Shown: positions 59,899 to 64,000 of the stretch, one piece after another
How positions within the stretch are numbered: the first letter of the stretch is position 1
How the letters are laid out: each line of letters opens with the position of its first letter
Assembly: GCA_963969395.1 (NCBI GenBank)
Contig: OZ017801.1
Coordinates: 188,501 to 252,500, forward strand
DNA from: Pseudoscleropodium purum
Taxonomy: Eukaryota; Streptophyta; Bryopsida; Hypnales; Brachytheciaceae
Length of the DNA: 64,000 nt
Direction of reading: 5' to 3'
The notes under the pieces: model-generated
What the model saw: only the letters and a program-made list of their open reading frames with translations
Told to the model about the DNA's origin: nothing
Databases searched by the model: none
Program-made: the position numbers and the translations under genes

Positions 59899-62700
59899 TC
59901 AGGTGCTCTCCGACTCTGCTGCTATTTGCTCCGACGTCTCCAGAGGTTTCATATCACACACATCACCACGACATAGAGGACACACTCTGCATTCCAACAA
60001 CCCCACAGACGAGTTATAAGACAGCAGCAACATAATGAGCGTCCCCCGAAAAAACCATGAAAAAAAAATGCAGAAATAAACGTCCCTCCCAGGAACGAAA
60101 AAGCCAACCGGACGATCACAATCAGAAACAGCCTGCCCACACCTCCTCAATCGTCAGGGAACAAGTGGTACCTGTGAACCTCTTTTAGCCACTTGTCGAC
60201 ACAGGCTTTGTGATACTCATGCTGACAAGGAAGAACCCTTATCTGATCGCCATCCTCATAGTCCACCAGGCAGATATGACACCTAAAGTGCACCACGAAA
60301 CCCACGCAACATGTGAGGAAGGGAGAGATTTTCAACCGCAAACTGAAGTCCCACAAGAGGCAAAAGATGCAAATTAAAAACAAAGACAACCATGCTCACA
60401 GGTCAGTGGGCCCAAGATAAACGTGTAACAGAAGGTCAAAAACTCCTTGATCATCAGCTTGCACTCAAAGAGACGAGAATCAATGAAGAAAAACAGAAAC
60501 AAAAAACTGGGGACAAATTGCCGACATACTGCAAAGTTTCGGTGCAGGCAATGGCAGCCTTGCTCAAATGAATGCGAGTAGGAAAGCCGTCCACGATAGG
60601 AGAAGGGGCAGGAAGAGATGCCCGTGACACGGTTGCAGACCGGGAAAGCGCCACGGATTGCCTGTGGATCTCATCCAGAACCTGCATACACGACCACCCC
60701 AACCACATGCTCAAGGCTCCTTCCTAGCAACACAGGCTCAACCTAGCCCTTTGCAAGAGCCATTCAAGAAAGAACAAGCACGGTTTCTTGAATTGGTGGC
60801 AGGGAATCACAGCACAGTAGCAGCTGGTACATTCGCCACGGTGCAGACATCTGCCAAGCTTACATGAACACATTGGCATTGGCACATTACCTCGAACAGG
60901 GCTTCAGCCAGCATAATAATGCGAGAGATACTGGCCCGAGTGTTAGTATCATCAGCTGCCATTCCGTGCGCTTCACACGAGCAGCGATGACCATGATGGT
61001 TGCCGGAGCAGGTCCTGGAATGCCACGGGGCGCCCTCTAAGCCATTGCTCAATCGCCGAAGTGCCCAGACCTGCACCAATAGACTGGATTCAAAAACGCA
61101 CATGCAGCAAGCTTAGATTCCCCATTCCAACACTGGACGACAATCCAGAAACTACCTGCCATTCACAAGGGAATCCAAGACACGGGAAACGACGTACCTG
61201 CGATCTCACCCTTCTGCGTCGTTCCTCCAGATCCAAGGCCCTGTTACCGTGCAGAGCCCCCACGTCCACCGCGCTATCCACCCCGTCGAGAGCCATGGCA
61301 TCCGCCTCATTGTCCTCACTCACGGCGGCAGTCGCTGTCACCGTCGTCATTGACGCGGAAGAACGCCGATGCGAAGTAGCCCTCGACAGCGCGTCCCACA
61401 ACCTCCGCCCGCTGGTGCGTCTGCTTTCTCGACCGGACGTGCTACCTCGTCTCAGCCCGGAACTAGAGTCGCCCAAAGGGGGACTGGCACGCCCGGAACT
61501 GGCCACAGTGTTGGACGGGCCCACGTAACTTCCCTCCCATAAGTCGGAGTGATCCAGCGCCTGCATGAACGAAGGGGCTGCCCACGCGGACATCTCATGC
61601 AGGTCCCGGCCGCTGCCAGAGCTGAACAGCCCATGATGCACCGTACCCGACATCACTTCCATGCGCCGCTGCGCCTCCACGGTTTCTGATGCCATCAAAC
61701 CCCGTCTTTCGAGCTCCTGCAAATCCAGCGCTGGTGGAAATCCCGCACATCTCCGCAGTCGTTCCTGCATTTCGCTCACCCTCTGCCGCCGCAGTGTCGT
61801 CTCACACGCTACGTGCAACCTTTCATCATCTAAGGATTGCCTGCTACCTTCGCCAAAATGGAGGTTGTTATTTCGGTCATCTTCTTCATGAATTTCCCTG
61901 GACGGCCCTGTTCTCCCCGTGGTCAGAGATGAACTAGCGTTAGGGTATGGACTTACGCTCAACGGAGGCCCTGCCTGACCGATCCCGCGTATCTCCAAAT
62001 CTGCAGGCGGAGGGGCAGGGCTCTCTGATTGTGCAGGAAAAGGAAAGTATAGTAAGGAATTGCTGCTGCCGCCGTTTCCACCTCGGAATAGAGGCCCTGA
62101 GTCGGAAGTAATAAGAACGCTCCTACTTGTGGTTGGTCTCTGGCTGTCGGTGTCCCTCCCAGTGGAGCCATCCCTGAAATTCTCTGTACTGAACCATCGG
62201 GGCTGCGGCTGCATACCACTGCGTAATTGCACAAACTCCTCAGCACTCGTAGTCTGCAATGAATGGTTTCCGCACCCGCACTTTGTTAGCAAATAAGTTC
62301 CAAGACGACACGACAACGACAACGCAAGCTACAGTCCGATGCACTTTGGACCGCACCAGATCTCAGACATAGACCAGCTACAGAGAGTCAGCTTAAGCTG
62401 GCAAACACGACAAATTCACAGAGATTGCACGAAACAAGCTCCGATAAACATGACATAGACAGATGTAGCATATCATTTGGAAGACGCCAGAGGCAGCATC
62501 CAGCAGGATAGGATAGGCTGAGCAAACAAGGCGGCCGGCACTGCAACCCAAGACTGGGCAGCGGAAAGGCGACCGAAGTGGAAGAGTGGCTGCAGGGAGG
62601 AAAGCAAGCGAAGGAGAGCGGGAGTAGGGACAAAGGGGCAGGGACAAACCGGAGGGGGGTGGGGGCGATGCGGAGCTGTGCGGCTGGAAGCAGAGCCCAT
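59899..62700 (-). CDS. RING-H2 E3 ubiquitin ligase
   Basis: Minus-strand gene, exons 62700-62650, 62253-61198, 61070-60891, 60681-60530, 60282-60172, 59986-59899; 1638 nt, 545 aa, all junctions GT-AG and in phase. The RING-H2 domain is C-terminal at residues 481-522: C481-x2-C484, C499, H501, H504, C507, C519-x2-C522, with GDQIRVLPCQHEYHKACVDK between. It should transfer ubiquitin from an E2 to unknown substrates. Upstream are a long Ser/Arg-rich disordered region and conserved blocks LEERRRRVRSQVWALRRLSN and DDTNTRASISRIIMLAEALF, seen in plant paralogues. The start MGSASSR fits N-myristoylation and resembles relatives beginning MGSGSSR, which is why I chose it. The exon 1 donor CCG|GTTTGT is weak, so the first 17 residues are less certain than the rest. 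Confidence 0.87.
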
Positions 62701-63290
62701 GGTGGGCGACAGCAGGCAGGGACGAGCGTGGAGATGGGGCAGCGCACATGAGGGGGAGAGCCCAGCACACCACAGCACGAGACGGGACAATACGGAGATA
62801 CACGGAGCGAGGGGGCGAGAGATAATTGCAGGCGACCAAGGGAAGGGAAGGGAGGAGGGACGGAGGCAAACAGGACAGATCGGGAGGCAGAGGAGTCGGT
62901 GGAAGAGCAAGAACGTTTTAACTTGGAAGAAGTCCGCGAGAAGCTCAAAGGAGAAGCAGCGGGGGCAGCGGTTGGAGGGGTGGACTGCGGAAGCGAAGAA
63001 GAGACAGAAATAACTTAGAGGAGGAGAGAAGAGCAGGGCGTGGTGGGGAGACGAGGGGAGAGGATCTAGACAAGAGCGAAGTCAAGCCTGCACAGAGAGG
63101 GCAGGCCAGGCACGCAGGAGTGAACGAGGGGCGCGAGGAGGGGAGAGAGAACTCAGAAAGAAGCTGCACGGAAGGCGGGGCCGGGTTGGGACAGCCTCGG
63201 CACTCTCTCCCACCTGGATGATGGTAGGAGAAAGCCGGTGCCCTCCACATAACCCAGGACCAGTTCCAAGTGGTCAAACGTCGTTTTTGA
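62701..63290 (-). promoter_or_regulatory. 5' flank of RING ligase gene, strand-asymmetric purine tract
   Basis: GC-rich and strongly purine-rich on the + strand (GGGAAGGGAAGGGAGGAGGG at 62839-62858; GAGGAGAGAAGAGCAGGG around 63020), so a minus-strand transcript would be pyrimidine-rich. This fits a 5' UTR or core promoter Y-patch region. It ends sharply at about 63290, where AT-rich DNA resumes. The transcription start is not determined. Confidence 0.45.
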
Positions 63291-64000
63291 GCTCAGTTTC
63301 GCCTTAATTTTTCATTTTTGAATTTCAAAGTAGCAATAAGTTTGTTACACGAGAGACTATGTGTTATCTATCAATGCAAAAAATCTTTTATTAGTTTCAT
63401 TGTAGGTTATAATTATTAAAAATTTGAAATTACCACGTACAAAAAATTAAATTCATAAATATAAAAAAACAATTCAATGAATTAAAAATTTCTTCAAAAA
63501 AGGAAAAGTAGCTATGAAGAATAGCGTAGAATGTTTTAAAGGAATGACATTCCTTTTTTACACCCAACACACACACTTGGTAATGGCCTCCAAGACAAAT
63601 CACCACCATCACTTTTATATGATTTATAAAATTTTGATAATTTTGATATTAGTGTGAACAAGCACTTTCTCTATAGAAATTGATTTGTATGGAATTTTGG
63701 GGAGGAAATAAAAAAATTGTGATTTTTAGATGATAGAGTAATGCTTGGCACATAGAAGGTTCAATAAAAAAAAAAGGTCAAAGACGAAGGTAGAGTTAGA
63801 TAAAAAAAAAAGGCATATTTTTTATTTATAGAATATTTGATAAGAAGGGTGTTACTCAATGTAAACCTCAATCAAGAAATTTACCAACCAAAAGATATCA
63901 TTATAGATACGATCATTTCCAACATTAGATCCATGGGTTCCCACTACCCAAAAGTAACATTCCCATGTTAGAAATGTCATTCACAATACTATATGTACCA
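63291..64000. other. AT-rich intergenic, no gene
   Basis: No protein-like frame beyond a 60-codon chance frame. Several A-runs occur near 63760-63815. Nothing else was seen. Confidence 0.5.

Noticed and set aside
62388..62948. Minus frames of 145-186 codons rich in Pro/Ser/Cys upstream of the RING gene
   Set aside because: Low-complexity pyrimidine-rich sequence open in all phases. Only the short MGSASSR exon is supported by phase and motif.
1..64000. Prokaryotic-style features, CRISPR arrays, rRNA genes, organellar genome
   Set aside because: Spliced nuclear genes throughout; no spaced identical repeats of CRISPR type and no rRNA-like sequence were seen.

Overview
The window is nuclear DNA of a land plant. 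Three intron-containing genes have GT-AG introns of about 70-590 bp, and two of them start with chloroplast transit-peptide-like N-termini. They sit in AT-rich, TE-littered intergenic DNA. Genes and their pyrimidine-rich 5' flanks are GC-rich islands. Short introns with long, degenerate intergenic repeats fit a bryophyte, lycophyte or fern at least as well as a seed plant; I cannot fix the lineage from sequence alone.

Layout. 1-22.8 kb: no host gene. It holds a decayed DDE (pogo-like) transposase (2.4-3.9 kb), a ~29-bp minisatellite (6.3 kb), a G-quadruplex-type tract (8.87 kb), a decayed CACTA/TNP2 transposase region (11.4-13.2 kb) and a 198-bp CACTA hairpin MITE with TGA target duplications (13.4 kb). 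22.8-25.6 kb: a minus-strand gene for a chloroplast (probably thylakoid-lumen) cyclophilin of the CYP26-2/CYP28 type, four exons, 387 aa. 27.8-28.14 kb: a short unrecognised coding-like stretch on the minus strand, apparently broken at a splice acceptor. 30.4-35.6 kb: a complete 14-exon minus-strand gene for chloroplast TypA/BipA GTPase, 715 aa. 36.2-37.1 kb: a PIF/Harbinger-type MITE with TAA duplications, about 600 bp upstream of the TypA start codon. 37.2-59.2 kb: no host gene, but much repeat structure: inverted repeats, a candidate 1.06-kb CACTA element, a 500-bp foldback, two 308-bp MITE copies in opposite orientation, a segmental repeat (45 and 53 kb), an LTR-like block and a ~0.25-kb decayed tandem repeat. 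59.9-62.7 kb: a six-exon minus-strand gene for a RING-H2 E3 ubiquitin ligase, 545 aa, with a possible N-myristoylated start.

The three host genes share strand and GC-rich character but form no obvious pathway. Two are plastid proteins (protein folding/assembly; plastid translation under stress) and the third is a ubiquitin ligase. All exon models were built by hand from splice signals, reading phase and remembered family conservation; every one closes in frame. I found no clearly new biological system. The most unusual items are a cyclophilin that has lost nearly all catalytic residues and several hairpin-forming elements that could feed small-RNA pathways.
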